A stretch of 64,000 nucleotides of DNA. Source: Lutjanus erythropterus. Lineage: Eukaryota; Chordata; Actinopteri; Lutjaniformes; Lutjanidae. Under the pieces are notes generated by a model. It saw only the letters and a list, made by a program, of their open reading frames with translations. It was not told where the DNA came from and did no database searches. Position 1 is the stretch's first letter. Each line of letters starts with the position of its first letter. Both the position numbers and the translations under genes were made by a program. Shown here piece after piece: positions 45,301 through 60,300 of this stretch. The stretch spans positions 31,047,696-31,111,695 of the forward strand of contig CM034603.1 of assembly GCA_020091685.1 (NCBI GenBank), read 5' to 3'.

Positions 45301-48300
45301 GCTAAATCATTTTAAATTCTTTGGCAGGCCTTTGGAAATTTTTCCTGCTTATTTTTTGGGGTGCCTTCCTGTTGATTCTGGTAATTTGTCCTCTTTGTCA
45401 CAATCTGAGCGTTATGAACGTGATCAAATGTGACAATGATGAGTGTTTTATGACATGTGGGCTGTGTATGAACAAATATAAAGCTGGTCCATTTGTTTAA
45501 AAGTCATCTACAGACAAAGAAATGTACAGTATGTAATCTTAGTGACATTAGGTATGTGGGTTGATGTTACTGTGGCTAGCTAGCAAAGGTCAGCTCACGG
45601 CTAACAAACGAAAAGACTGGTTATGATTATAAAAGTGTTTTATTGCAGCTATTGAATGGTAGAAGTAAAGAAATGTCCAACATATCCTTTGTTTGAACTA
45701 CTTACTGGAGGTCAGCCACCAAGTTGACTGTCAATTTCCCGCATCAAACTATTGTGAAGCAAACTTTTGAAACTAATAGCTACAATATGTAACATTTCTG
45801 CTTTAAAATGTCTAAAAATGCTAATTTTGTTGAGTTGTCTACTTACATTATCCTAATATTTCCAGTTCAAACGCAGAGAAATCTGTAATTTATGCAAAGT
45901 AATGTTGGATTTTTTGCTAGCTGTTGCTAGCTAGTTGCAATAACTTGTGAAGAGGGAAGTCAGCACACATGACTAAGAATAATGTGAATAAAACTTGAAT
46001 ATATTCTCATGGATGAACAGGATTTCTACCTGCGTCATGTCAGATTTATAATATTTTCATCAGCTATGGTGTTTTAAAAGTGAAAACAACTTCCATGATC
46101 CTGTGCGGCTTCATGATGTCATCAACTATGACTTTTGTTATTTTTTTAATGTCAGAGACCCCAAGGAGCAGGTTTTAGTTTCTATAATCAGTGCAAGTGC
46201 TTTCATTGCTTATTAGCAATATTATTGAAATTTCATAGTTGTGTTTCCAGTGATATTTATTTTCTAACCCTTTTCCCTCAGCGATAAACCCTGTGACGAC
46301 CATTTCCGTGGACTACAGCTGCTCCAGCAGCATGGTGACAGTAACTTGGGATTTGGTTTTCGGCGCCAACATGTACAGGGCCACGGCAGTCGATGGCACC
46401 GGCGAGTCCCGTAACTGCACATCAGCTTCCACCAGCTGCCAGATCACCATGCTCAAATGTGGCGAGAAGTACCTGGTTCACGTCACAGCCATCTCTGACG
46501 ACTGTGAGAGCACCTCCAACGCCTCCACCTTGTTCGAGACAGGTGAGTGCAGCACCTGCACCTGTGGAAACGTGGCCTGTGTTTGTCTGCTATTACCTTT
46601 TTTAATTCTTGTATCGTCTCCATCTTCCCCTGTGCCTCATCACCTGTCTGGACATGTTTCCCATATGTGTGCACACACCTTCTCATTTTACTACTATACG
46701 TTCCCTGAGCTCTTTATCTCAAACTGTCCCCATAAGTCTGTCCTGTGGGACGCTGATGAGGTTCCTCCCATGGTGTCCTATACACTTTTCTCATGCCGAG
46801 CGGCGCAACACACCCTCTCATTAGCCACCGAGACCTGCCATCCAACACCAGTCAATCTAAAGCTCTTTACAGTCTATTGAAGTCAGGGAGTTATCTCAAA
46901 GGTCAGCTATGGTATCAGTCTGGAAAGTGAAAAGGAGACACACACACACACAAATGCAACCCGCCCAGGGAAATAATCTAATGTCTAGCACACACACCTG
47001 TTTACTCCAAAGAAGTTGTGAATGCAACAAAGAGTTAAATTACAAAAGGAGTCAAATCTCAGGTTCCTTAGATGATATTTGTGAACTTTCAAACAATAGA
47101 AGGTGAATTTCTAGCCTGAGAATTTGCTGCAAATACTTTTTAAGGAGTGATGGTGTAAAATGCAGAAAGAATTTACAATTAAAATGTTAAAAAAAAATGA
47201 ACCATCATTATCAACAAGAGGAACAGGAGCTTTGTTTTGTCACAGATGTACACCTATTATAAGAATATGCAGTGTAAAAGGGGCTTTACGCTGGTCAGAG
47301 AACGCCCACTTACATCTGGCATTTGTTTTCAATGGGAAAGGGTACAATCAGCACTCACTCCCAGGTCACATGACTCTGCAGTAGTCACAGGTATCTTTCA
47401 GCTCCAATAGAGACGTAGAGACGTGAGTTGTTTTTGACAATGGCACCTCCGTCAGTAACTACTGCTGTTTCTTTTGCTTTTTTTGACTCGGTGCTCGTCT
47501 TTGGTCTAGCAGCTGTAAAATGGTGGGTAAAATGTTATTTCCCATGAAATCTTCACAGTAAAAGTCTCCTGTTGTTTTGTTATCTAAAAGCTTTTATTAT
47601 GAAACAGCAAAATCAGGAAATGTTGGGTTTTCATCAGCAGTAACATAACTCTTACCCAGCTGAAACTAAACTTTGAACCACAGAGATTCAGTTAGAAGCT
47701 ACAAAAGTACTGAGAGCTGAACACAGAGACACTTTTAAAAACTTCTTTCTCACTGCTCTGCAGCATGACATGAGTCTCAGCTTCTTTTCTCCACATTGAG
47801 TCAGACTGGGGACATATTCCTTGCCATCCTTTGCTTTCATTCCCTCACCATTATCTGTGCTTTAATGTCTAATCCTCTGCCTCATTCCCGCAGTCCCCTG
47901 TGCTCCAGCTAATCCTCAAACCCTCCACCAGTGCTCCAGCAACGTGATCGTCTTCAGCTGGGAGCCCACCAACAACACCTTCTACTATGTGGCAACGGCT
48001 GTGGACAACACCGGCAAAAAGACTGAGTGCAGGACGCCAGACAACACGTGTTACTTCACCAACACGGGCTGCGGGCAGTTCTACACGTACAACGTGTACG
48101 CCGTCAGCTCTGGATGTAACAGCGAAGTCAGCCGATCTGAGTTTGTCCGGACTTGTGAGTAGGACTTGATTTGTTAAGAAATTAGGATTTTAATACATAT
48201 TTTGGTGATATTCTACAGTTTTCAAAACCAACAATGAACTGATCCTCCTACCCAATATAATAAGTAATGCCATTAAAAATTCAATAATGATCCACACCGT

Positions 48301-51300
48301 CACAGAAATACTGTGAAACTTTCTCAATATATTGACTTACTATTTCAAAGTAATGAGAAACTTTCTTGAAATAATGGCTTACAATTTCAAAATAATGAGA
48401 ATATTTCTCAAAATAATGACAGTATCTCAAAATAATAGCTTAGTATATCAAAATAATGACTTATTATTAGAAAGGTTCACTTTATTTTGAGATCCTTTTT
48501 CATTATGATGACTTAAAGGATCTTTTTTACCAATCTCATTGGCAGAAATGTGCTTCCATTAATAGTAGTGCGATGCACAAAATGTTTTATCTCTGACTGA
48601 CTGACTTGAATTAATAACTGATGACAGCCATAAAATGATAAAACCTGATGTGCATTATCACTGATATATTAAATATGACTAATTTGATGTGGCGTATTTC
48701 CAGTATCTACTTGAGGAAAAGAGAAAAGACGAGAGAAAAAGTTTATTTTCTTTTGCGTCCTCCAGCTCCTTGTCTACCTACAAATGTGAAGACAGCAGCT
48801 CAGTGTCACTCTGACATGTTGATCACCACCTGGGACTCCGCTGCTGGAGCGCTCTCCTACACTGTGGAAGCACAGGGGAACACCGGAGAAACCTACAACT
48901 GCACCTCCTCCTCCAACAGCTGTGCGGTGACAGGGGTCCCCTGTGGCGAGCACCTCAGCGTGTGGATCGTCGCCTCCAATGACAACTGCAGCACTAACAA
49001 GGTGCTGGGAGAAGCTGCTCAAACTGGTAAGTACTGGGATCTCTGGAAGACACATGATGAAAGATATGATACCAGTGATGCTCTGTTATTCTGACTTTTT
49101 AATATTAATTGATCTTATTTGCAAACTTTCCATCCCTCCCTCCAGTTCCCTGCACCCCCACCAATGTCTCGGCGTCAGTCGACTGCAGCCAGGATTCTGC
49201 GAGAGTAAACTGGACATCGAGCATCGGTGCCATATTCTACGTTGCCATTGCACAGGACACAAACGGAAACACACACAGCTGCAATTCAATGGGCACCAAC
49301 TGCTTGCTTGAAGGCCTGAGATGTGGACAGAATTACACTGCCAGCGTTATTGGCAGCAATCTGAAATGCAACAGCAGCAACAGCCATGAGGTCTCCTTCA
49401 GGACGGGTAGGCCAGAGGGTTGGATTACAACAAGATTTTCTTCTGGCAGAATATATTTTCATTAGTGTAAAATCACCTGGAGATAAGAATCATAAGTCCT
49501 CTTCCACAGAGTCTGCCGCCATGTTTCTAAAGTAGCAAAGAAACAGACAAACTGGCTCTAGATTGGACCTTTCATGGTTTTTGCGCATCTCACACTTTGA
49601 AAGCGAGGATGAGGCGAGCTGGTTGCAGTCTGCAAACTCACAGCTGCTGTAATTGACCAATAATAATAGAAATATCAGCTGTAATAATATCCGATTTGAC
49701 AGATCATGTCAAAGCATTTGATTTGAATTCTTAGGCAAAATGCTCTATAAGCGCCAAAGTATATTTGCAAAGTTTTTTTATGTACTTTACTAGAAAAAAT
49801 ATATGACCATTTGAAGAGTCAGAGCTGTTCTTTTTTTGTTGTTTAGGTCAAAGCTGTGGAATATTAAATCTATTATACATAACATTTCTGCATTTACATG
49901 TCCAAAAACGCTAGACATCTTATATATTTTGTTGAGTTGTGTTCTTACATTATCCCAAACGTTTCCAACAATCTTCAAATGCAAAGAAATAAGTAATTTA
50001 ATTAAGGTAATATTATGTTTCCTGCCAGCAGTTGCTAGCTAGTTGCTATAACTTCTGGGAAAACATGAGATACCCTGGATACATCAGAAAAGTCAAGAAG
50101 GAAGTCTGCAAATGTGACTAAATGTAGCGTGAATAAAACTTTAATATTAGCTCATCATGTCATGTCCGATACATTTTCATCAGCTACTGTGTAAAAGTGA
50201 AGATGACAGCTCCCATAATCCCTAGCAACTTCCTGATATCATCAAACTACAGCTTTTGTTAATGTGATAGAGACCCCTAGTGGGTTTAAAGAGTTTAAAT
50301 CATCAATCTTTGCTCACTATATCTTAACCTTTCTTATCCTCAGGTGTCCATAAATTACAGGGTATATGAACTTCTTTTTTTAAATACAAAAATATGAAAT
50401 TATCAGTTATCTTATCAGCTGCTGCCATAAGAAATGGTTATTGGTACCAGCAGGAAAAAATCTGATTTGTGCGAACTTCAAATTCTGGCTATTAATCTAC
50501 TGTACCTCCTTTGAAAATGTCAGATCCACTGCACATCTAATCAACTGAATCCTCTGTCTTTCCATCAGCTCCTTGTCCTCCAACCAACATTGAGGCCTAC
50601 AGAGACTGTGACGCCAACCATGCTCTGATAGTCTGGCAGAACCATCAGCCCACAGGCCTCTACACAGCAACCATAAAGGATCAGACCGGGGCTCAGCTCA
50701 CCTGCACCAGCAACACCTTAAATAACTGTAAAATCACCTCTCTGCCCTGTGGCAGAAGATACAACGTCACTGTCAGCTACAACGATGGAAACTGTGCGTC
50801 CACCTCAGCACCTGCCAGCATGGACTCAGGTAGTGAAAGAAAAATGCAGAACAGTTTGTCATTGGAAACATCCTCAATATTACAAATGACTCATGATGCC
50901 TCCTGTTATAGTGCCGTGCGGTCCTGAAAATGTGTCAGCCAGTGTGGCGTGTGCCACCGGTGAGCTGACGGTGAGCTGGAACATCTCGGTTCCTGCAGAG
51001 AACTACACCACCATCGTCTCCAGAGGAATGGGTCAGCCTCTGCACTGTAACTCCACAGAGACGCAATGCACCACGGGGGGCTTGCTGTGTGGAAACTCCT
51101 ACGTGGTGGTCGTCTTCTCCGTCACTGGGACGTGCTTCAGTCTGCCGAGCTCAGAGGTCACAGTGCAAGCATGTAAGAAACGCAGGCTGATTGTCATTCA
51201 CCATGTTCCCATTGTCACACAGAGAGTGACGTCAGAGGAAAATGGCTGCTGTGTGAATTTGTTGAATTAAGGATGCAGCCACAGCACTGGGACTTCCTCG

Positions 51301-54300
51301 AATGCAGTCTCAAACTTCCTAATTTTTATCTCCCTGTAGTACCATGTCCTCCCACAAACGTCACAGCTGCACGCACATGTCCTCCGGCTCCCGTTCCTGT
51401 GTCATGGATCGCTAGTGACAGCGCCAAATACTACACTGCTGTGGCCGTGAGCGGCAGAGGTCACAGGTCAGAGTGCACGACCAATGCAACGTCCTGCAGC
51501 CTCCCTGGACTCCGGTGTGGGGAGGTTTACACCATCGGTGTTTCAGGAGCTGATGACAACTGTACAGGTCAACTGAGTGACACTGTCTCTTTGAACACAG
51601 GTAACACAACACAATAACATGGAGCTTAGTTGGGAGATTTTTCATAAAAAATACTTAAAGGGATAGTTTGGATTTTTTAAAGCAGGGTTTGATGGTCAGT
51701 GTATTACCTGCATTAGATGGCGATTGGCATCTACTGCAGGAGGATAAGTAATTTACTACTATGGACAGGGTCAACACCTTAAAAAGGCCAACCTAGAAGA
51801 AAACATCATCAGCTTAATTTTGCACTATATTTAGAATATTTTCACCACCTTCCTTTGCTGTCAGACATCATTTTCCAACAGGAAACAGCTGTTATATAAG
51901 CCAAATATCACTCTCTCCAAACCAACCAAACTCCATAGGAAAAATCTGTAATTTTACCTCACTGAACACGGAAATTGCTGGTCTACCGCTGCCTCAATCT
52001 GTTAGCTTTTTTGTGCTATATTATGTGACTTTGGTGAAACCGAACTAACCCCTCAAAACACTGAAGCCACACATGAGCACAAACAAACTAACCAACCAAG
52101 GCCACGATAAACCAGCACCTCCTGTGTTCTGTGAGGTAAAATCACCGTTTTTGTGACAGGAGTCTGGTGCCTCTGGAGAGAACAATATTTGGCTTATATT
52201 ATGCTAGTTTCTTGTCAGAAAAAGCTGTCTAATGACAAGGTAAAGTTGTGACAATATTAATTATATGCCCATAATGAACTGACTTGGTACTTTGCCGGTA
52301 CAACAGCTGCATTGCCAATGAATAATAGGTTAGAAAATAAAACATTTGTCCAATTTAACATGACTTCTTCTCTACATATACAGAAACACAGACAGATATA
52401 GTACATATACCGAGACAGTTTTGTTGGCTAAGCAGATACAGATACAAAAAAGACATCTCTTTACACCTGCAGTAGGTAATACACTGACTATGGATAAGTA
52501 CTTTATACAATCTCACTGAAAAAATCCTAACAATCCCTTTAAATTGAAGTGTTTTAACTCTTATTTAACAATCATTCATAGAGACTTCATTAACAGTGGT
52601 TGATGTTTAACTTGTGTCCCTCTCCAGCACCATGTCCCCCCATTAATGTGTCCAGTCAGCTGATGTGTAGCACTGGCTCTGCTCATGTGTCCTGGGCGCC
52701 CAGCGTGAACGCAGTCAGCTATACTATGACAGCTACCAGCCTGAACCAGACCACCACCTGCACCAGCAGCAACACCACCTGCACGCTGACTGACCTGGTC
52801 TGCGGCCAGGCGTACGACATCCTGGTGTCTGCCGGTGATGGCACCTGTATCAGCAACCACAGCGCCCCCTACAGACAAGACGAAGGTACTGAGAGAGAGG
52901 TCGGACATCTTCTGCGACTGACAATCACTCTAATGAGAAGCAGATTGATATTTTAATCCAAGCTGGTTCAAATAAATACTTAAAAAGCTGCAAACTGATT
53001 TTCAAAACAGTGGTTTGCACAGCTGCGTATCAACAGGAATAAAGAAAAAGAACAAAAGTAAAAACAAGCTATATCCCATTTGACTCCAGGAAGTCACCCC
53101 CTGTGCCCCAGTGCATATCACCAAGATATCACGCTATTACTGTAATAAATACCATGACAGAGAAATACCTTCTTGACTGTCTCCCATAATGCTCTTTCTC
53201 TGTTAGTACCGTGTGCTCCACTGAACGTCACCACCAGCCTGTTATGTGGCACCAACGACTTGACGGTCAGCTGGATCCCCTCTGCTGTGCCTCTCAACTA
53301 CAGTGTCACCGCCGCGCCGCTGGCTGCAAACATTAGTTCAGTCACCTGCGACACTCGCCATGCCAACTGCACCCTGAGTGGTCTCCAGTGTGGACAGACG
53401 TATAATGTCTCTGTCAAAGCTTCCTCTGGCAGCTGCAGTGGACCATACAGCCACCCACAGACCGTTCAGACGGGTAATAAAGATGTTGATGATGATTTTA
53501 GTTTGCAGTACATTTCAGTAGTAATATGTCCTTATTTACCTCTAAGAAACTGTAATAAGGGTGTCATAGAGGGTCTAATACTGTCTAATAAAGAACCAAT
53601 TTCTTAGTGCACTGAAAAATAAAGTGAAACCTTTCCATGAGCTGTATTTTGTTACTCAGATTTATCTCATGCACTGTGTTGTCTTCTTGCAGCGCCCTGC
53701 TCCCCTCAGAGTCTAACAGCAGTCACAGACTGTGGGTCAGACTCTCTCCAGGCCTCCTGGAACGCCGCTCCTGGTGCTACTTCCTACACAGCGATGGTGA
53801 CGGGCCCCAACGGCTTCTCTGAAACCTGCTCCTCACCGGGCCTCACATGCTCTGTCTCCGGCCTGCAGTGTGCCAGTCAGTACACCGTCACAGTGACGTC
53901 AGAGGACGGCCGCTGCACCAGCTCACCCAGTCAAACTGTTAAGACCACAGGTAGTGTACATTTTATGTAAATCAAAAGCATTTTATTTTTTTGAACGCAT
54001 CATGTGACATGATTCTCTCTACCTCTTCCACCAGGACCATGTGACCCTGTCAACGTGACCAGCGTCCTTCAGTGTGGTTCAGATAGAGCCACAGTGTCCT
54101 GGCAGGCTGCTGCCGGGGCCGTGGCCTACACCGTGCTCGCCGAAGAGGAAAACTCTCAGCATCGTACGTCCTGTAGGAGCACTACAACGTCCTGTCAGCT
54201 GAACCAGCTGCAGTGTGGAAAAGTTTACAACCTGACCGTGACGGCTGAGGATGCCACCTGCAACAGCACTGGAAACATCAGCACAACCCTGATGACAGGT

Positions 54301-57300
54301 AGGAGAGAGGGAAACCGGACAGACTTAAGCTTAAAGGGATGGTTTGGATTATTTGAAGTGGGGCTCTATGAGGCTTTTATCCAAAGTCAGTGAATTAATT
54401 GGCTGTCCTTCTCTCCAAATCCAGCAGACTCCATCACAAAAAAACAGTAATTTTGCCATGCAGAACATGGAAGTTGCTGTTCTACATTCAGTGTTTTAAA
54501 GGGCTAGTTCGGATTCACCAAAGTCCCACATTAACACCAACAAGTTTACTAATGGAGGCAGTGGTAGTCCAACAACTCCCATGTTCTCTGAGGTAAAATA
54601 ACTGATTTTACCAGTTGGGGGAGAGAGAGCAATATTTGGCTTCGATAACAGCAGTTTTCCATCAGAAAAGGCTGTCTGATGGCAAGGTAAAGCGTCGAAA
54701 GAAATTCTAAAGACAGTGTGCACTGATCTATACAACCCCACTTCAAAAACTTCAAACTACCCCTTTAACTTAAAAGTGCAAAGAGAAAATAGATTTTCAT
54801 GTCTTTAAAAACACATTTACCTGTAACACCTCTGACTTTTCTCCCTGTCATTTCTCCCTCTCAGCTCCTTGCTCTCCCTCAATCCAGAACAGCACCCTGA
54901 TCTGTGGCACCAATTCTTCGTCTCTGTCGTGGACGCCGATGGCCGACGCCACAGGTTACATAGTTAATGCAACAGCTACAAATGGGCACACGGTTTCCTG
55001 CAGCTCGGCCGCTGCCACGTGCACCCTGACAGACCTCATGTGTAGTGAAACCTACATGGCCACCGTCACTGCACGGGGGAACCAGTGTGACAGTGCACCG
55101 AGCTCCAGAACCAACATTACCACAGGTGAGTGTCAGCATGTAAGCATGTGTGATATGAGAGCCATAAAAAGAAATTTTTGTTGGTTCCATGTGATAAACC
55201 TATGTCTATGTTCTGCTCCTTCTGTGTTCTCTTTCAGCCCCGTGTTCTCCAACTATCTCATCTAAGCAATTTACATGTGGCACCAACACAGCAGTGTTCA
55301 GTTGGACGGACCCTGCGGGAAGCCTCGGGTTCACGGCTCAGGTGGCAGGAGAAGGCTATCTGGTTAAGTGCCAGACTGTAAATACCAGCTGTCCGTTCCA
55401 AAGTCTTCCTTGTGGCTTGGATTTAAATGTAACAGTCGTGGCTGAAGGGGCGCAGTGCAACAGCCTCCCAAGTGTCAGTGAATCTCTTGAAACAGGTAAT
55501 CCTTTCTGCAATGTACTGTCATAAAAATGCCCCAAAAAAGACCAAATGATCTAACAGATTGTTACAGAGATACTGGAAAAAGATGGTTTTAATATTAGCC
55601 TTGATTTACTGTTCTTTGTGCAACTTCAAATGTCCGAATTTGGAGGTTGTTCTGTCTCTGTCTGCACATTTTGAATTGATTCATGGCATATTTAAAAAAA
55701 AAACCAACAACTATTACTCCGTTAGCTTAGCTTTGCATAAAAACTGGAAATGGGGGGAAAACAGTTGGCCTGGCTCTGTCCAAAGGTGACAAAATCCACC
55801 TACCAGCACCCCAAAACTCACCGATTAGCATTAGCGCTAGTTATGTCGTCCAGCATGAACCACCTCATAAAACCACAAATTTCATCTTTGGTTTTTGTAT
55901 GTACAAACAATCAAGATATAACGTTTTAATTAGTGAGCTCGGTGGTTTTGTTATCTTTGTACAGAGCCAGGTTAGCTGTTCTCCACTGCTTCCAGTCTTT
56001 GCGCTAAGCTTTTCCAACTTCATATTTAGTGTACAGACACGAGAATCATATCAATCAATGTCATCTAACTCTGGCAAGAAAGCAAATTACTGTGTTTCTT
56101 AAAATGCAAATGCAATGCAAAAACAGTATAATTTCCACATTAAAATCCTTAGAAATGAAACTACTTCTACTACCTCATCAAGAAATGTCAAAATCTATGA
56201 ACATGCAAGTTTTGTTTATGTCTAAAGTTTTCCTGCTGGACACAAGAAGTCGCCTACTTCACTATACAGTCAGTTCTCTGTGTACATGCACTGGAAACCC
56301 CAAGTTTCTACATCAGACCTGTCACACCTGTCAAATCATGCTCATATTAAAGTCAGATTTTCAGTGAGCACAGAGAAACCAGACTTTCAGGAGATGAATG
56401 TGAAAACAGCCTTCAAGTGTCAAACTCTTCTGCACAGCGAAGCTCAAACATTCAACTTTCAGAGCGAGAGGAAAAACATTTTTGAAGCGAGGGGGACTTT
56501 AAATGTTGAAGCTCACTAAATATCAATTGATGCTGTATGTTAATAACTTATTCATGACCCTGTCTTTTTTTTTCCTTTTTCTGTTCTGCAGTCCCGTGTG
56601 CCCCGCAGAATGTTAGTGCCACTCTGGTCTGTCTCAATGATTCAGCCCTGGTCTCATGGGTGGGAAGCCCCAGTGCTACAGGGTACAATGTGACAGCCAC
56701 AGGCCTGGACGGACACACGCACCACTGCCAAACCAACACTACCAGCTGTCAGCTATCTGACATCCACTGCGGTGAAACCTACAGCATCACAGTCACACCG
56801 TACTCTGAGACATGTCCAGGACACCAGAGTGCAGTTTACAACTTTAGAGCAGGTGCAGAAAGACTTGAAGATGGACAAATGTTAGGACATTTCAGGGCAC
56901 AGAGACAACATTCAAACCTATTCTCCTCTTATTTTCAGGTCTTTGTGCTCCAAGAAATGTCACAGTGTCTCCAGCATGTGAGGACAGCATTGTCTCCTGG
57001 TCTAATGTAACAGGGGCTGAGATGTTCATAGCAACAGCAACTGCAGCTGATGGCCACACTCACACTTGCAGCTCAAATTATTCGAACTCATGCAATTTCA
57101 CTGACCTCCACTGCGGGGAAACGTATGCTGTTACTGTTGTGACGGTGGACAGGGGCTGCAGGAGCGAGCCGAGCTCCGCCGTGCAGCTGAGGACAGGTGA
57201 GAGGAAACTGGAATGAGGAGATTTTCAGTCTTTAAGACTGAGTTGCACCAACAAGGATTATGTTTAAGTATGTTGCATCCATCAGATTAAATTGAATTCT

Positions 57301-60300
57301 GTTGCACCAAAATTTTAAACTGTGATCCAGTATTAAGTTTAACCTTAAACTTGCCATCAGCCAGCAAATCCAAACATTTTGTTAAGGAATATAAAACATT
57401 TTTGGATACTTACAAGCTCCCAACAGCAGTTTTTTAATTGGTCTCCATATTGATAAAACTCTTGGTAATTTCAGTTTTCATCGCTAAACTTGGATTTACT
57501 AAACAGATTCATTTTGAATTGTGCAACAGAGCTGTCTAAACTCTAAACTCTGATTAGAACTAATCCCAGTCTAAGGGGATTTAATCAAAAGAATATTGAA
57601 ACATAGATGTAAAAATTATACAGAGAGTCACTTTTCTTTTCCATTTCTCTAGCTTTGTGTCCAGCTACTAACTTGACGGGCCAAGTCAGCTGTGGTACCA
57701 ACACACTGACCCTCACGTGGGACCAGAGTCCGGTGTCCGGGGCCACCTACACTTTACAAACTGAGATGATGGGCGGCTCACTCCCTCCTTCAGTGCTCAC
57801 CACCTCTAACACCTCACACACGCTGACCAACCTGCTGTGTGGACAGAGATATGCTTTCCGCATCGCAGCGCAGGATGGACACTGCCGCAGCAGCTACAGC
57901 CCGGCCATAGAAATAAGCACAGGTTGTGTTTCCATGGCAACAGGTTAACAGTTTTACCTGCTGCAGTAGAAAAAAAAAATCATAATCTAAAATCAGTTTT
58001 CCTCCTCTTCCTTCAGCCCCTTGTCAGCCAACCAACCTCACCGCCCGTGTGGACTGTGGGACGAACAGAGGGAATTTCTCCTGGGCCGAGGCGGGTGGCG
58101 CAGCTTTCTACACTGTCGAGGTGACAGGAGAGCACGGCCACGTAGCATCCTGCTCCTCCAATGACACCTCCTGCGCTGTAAAACTACACTGCGGCCGGTC
58201 ATACTCTGCTTCACTGGTGGCTTCCACTGAAAGCTGCAACAGCAGCAAACATGCCGACATTCATTTTGACTCTGGTAAGATTTAAGGACAGGCTGAACAT
58301 ACAGCTACAGAACAATCATCACAGACAACCTTCTTTTACTTGTTACATATTTTTATTGCTTCCAAACCCAAAGTAGATAACCACATTATATTAAACAAAC
58401 AAGATCCCCTGCACATAAAAATAATTACTTTAATTAAGTTTAGTTTAGATGCACAATAAAGATATAAAATATACAACCAATAAAAAAGGGCAGTAGCTGC
58501 AGTGCAAGAGAGGAAAGAAGCCTTAAAAGATTATTCTTATCCAGCCCCTATAAAAATAACATTGCTCAGTAAAATGAACACAACAAAGCAAACAACAAAC
58601 AAATAATAAAGAATAATTAACACAAACTTCCTGTGTACTCAAGACACGCGAACAAAAGAAAAGAAAGAAAACAATGAAACAAACCCAGAATAAACAGATG
58701 TGTGTAACCAACAGAGGTGTCTTACCTTAAGGCTCAAGGTGAAATGAGGAATTTCTTTAACTTCTAAGTTAGATTTTTTAAAAACTGGTGCCTTGATGTA
58801 CGACAAATGCAGTTACGGTAAAAACGTTTTTTATGCCTAGTTGTATAAGAGTGAAACATTTCTAATGATAATGATAATAATGAAATACACATGTAACTAA
58901 AGTAAAAATGAGGAAAAATAAAATAGGATTTATGATGAACACACTGATCACCAGACATTCGTATCATATCATATCGTGTCGTGTCGTGTCGTATCGTATC
59001 GTATAGTATCATATCGTATCGTATCGTATCGTATCGTGTCGTATTGTATCGTATAGTATCGTATCGTATCGTACCTTATACCGCTTGACTGTTGAGTCTT
59101 TTGAGGGATCTCAGTCCATGGAGAGCACTTTGCAAAAATATAATTCCATCTGTAACCTGTGATCAAACTCCGTCCCGCAGCTCCCTGTCTCCCAGAAGAT
59201 GTCGTAGCCGAGCTCCAGTGCAACACCAATTTGATGAATGTAAACTGGACACAGACCCCCGGCTCAGACAGCTACACCGCCTGGGCCATCAGCACCGACG
59301 GACACAGAGCCTCCTGCAACTCAACGTCCAGCTCCTGCTACATTCATGATCTGCTGTGTGGAAAGGTCTACGAGGTGGCCGTCACCTCCTCCTCTGTTCA
59401 CTGCAAAATCATAGCTGGCTCTGACTACAAGGTTCAGTCTGGTCAGTGCAGCTCTTTTGTGTACAAAACATAAACATAAACATAAAATCACTGAAACGAA
59501 AAATTATGTCTGCTGAAGGGTACATTATTTGATTGTAATTGAAAGTTCGCTCCTCTTTCACCTTCCTCTAGCTCCCTGTAAACCTGAGAACACCTCCGTC
59601 GAGCAGAACTGTAGCAGCAACGTCATGACAGTGAAGTGGAGCCAGAGCAGCACAACACAGAACTACACCGTCAAAGCCACGTCTGCTTCAGGTGTTAACT
59701 CCACCTGCGACTCCACTGAGAGCAGCTGCTCCTTCCTGGACCTGAGCTGTGGTCAACTCTACACTTTCACTGTGACGGGACACACGAATGTGTGCAGGAG
59801 TGAGATGAGCACCCCTGTAGAGAAGCTCACCGGTACACTGAATAACTTTTTACTTTGGCAACCATTTCTCAAAGGAGAAGTTCAACATTTTTGGAAATTC
59901 TTGGCAGGTGTTAACTGACAGGATTGATACCGCTTTCATATGTCTGTGCCTTAAATATGAAGCTACCGCTAGCATGATGGCTGAAAACTAGCAACCAGCA
60001 GAGATGTTAGGAAGTTACTGCACCCAGCTAATTCATATAAGTTTAATAGTTCAGTTTTTGTATGGATTAACTAAACAAGATAGGTGAATTTGTGAACCAT
60101 TTTCCCATCTTTGTTTTAAGCTAAGCTAACCATATCATGGCTGTAGCTTGATAGTAATTGAAAATGGCATCAATCCTCTCTTATCGAACTCTCTATTTGC
60201 TTTCTTTGAGAGTTAGCTGAGAAGACTGTTTCCATTTACATGTCTGTGTGATAAATATGAAGCTGCCATTAGCTTAGCTTAGCATAATGACTGGAAACAG

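Noticed and set aside
45120-46281. Search for an extra FN3 exon in the long intron between domains 3 and 4
   Set aside because: No V.W or L.CG..Y pattern in any plus-strand frame; the intron is filled by a repeat block.
48774-55190. Several 80-110 codon minus-strand frames over FN3 exons (48774, 52576, 54879)
   Set aside because: They are shadows of the plus-strand FN3 codons, which are in frame with neighbouring exons and carry the domain signature.
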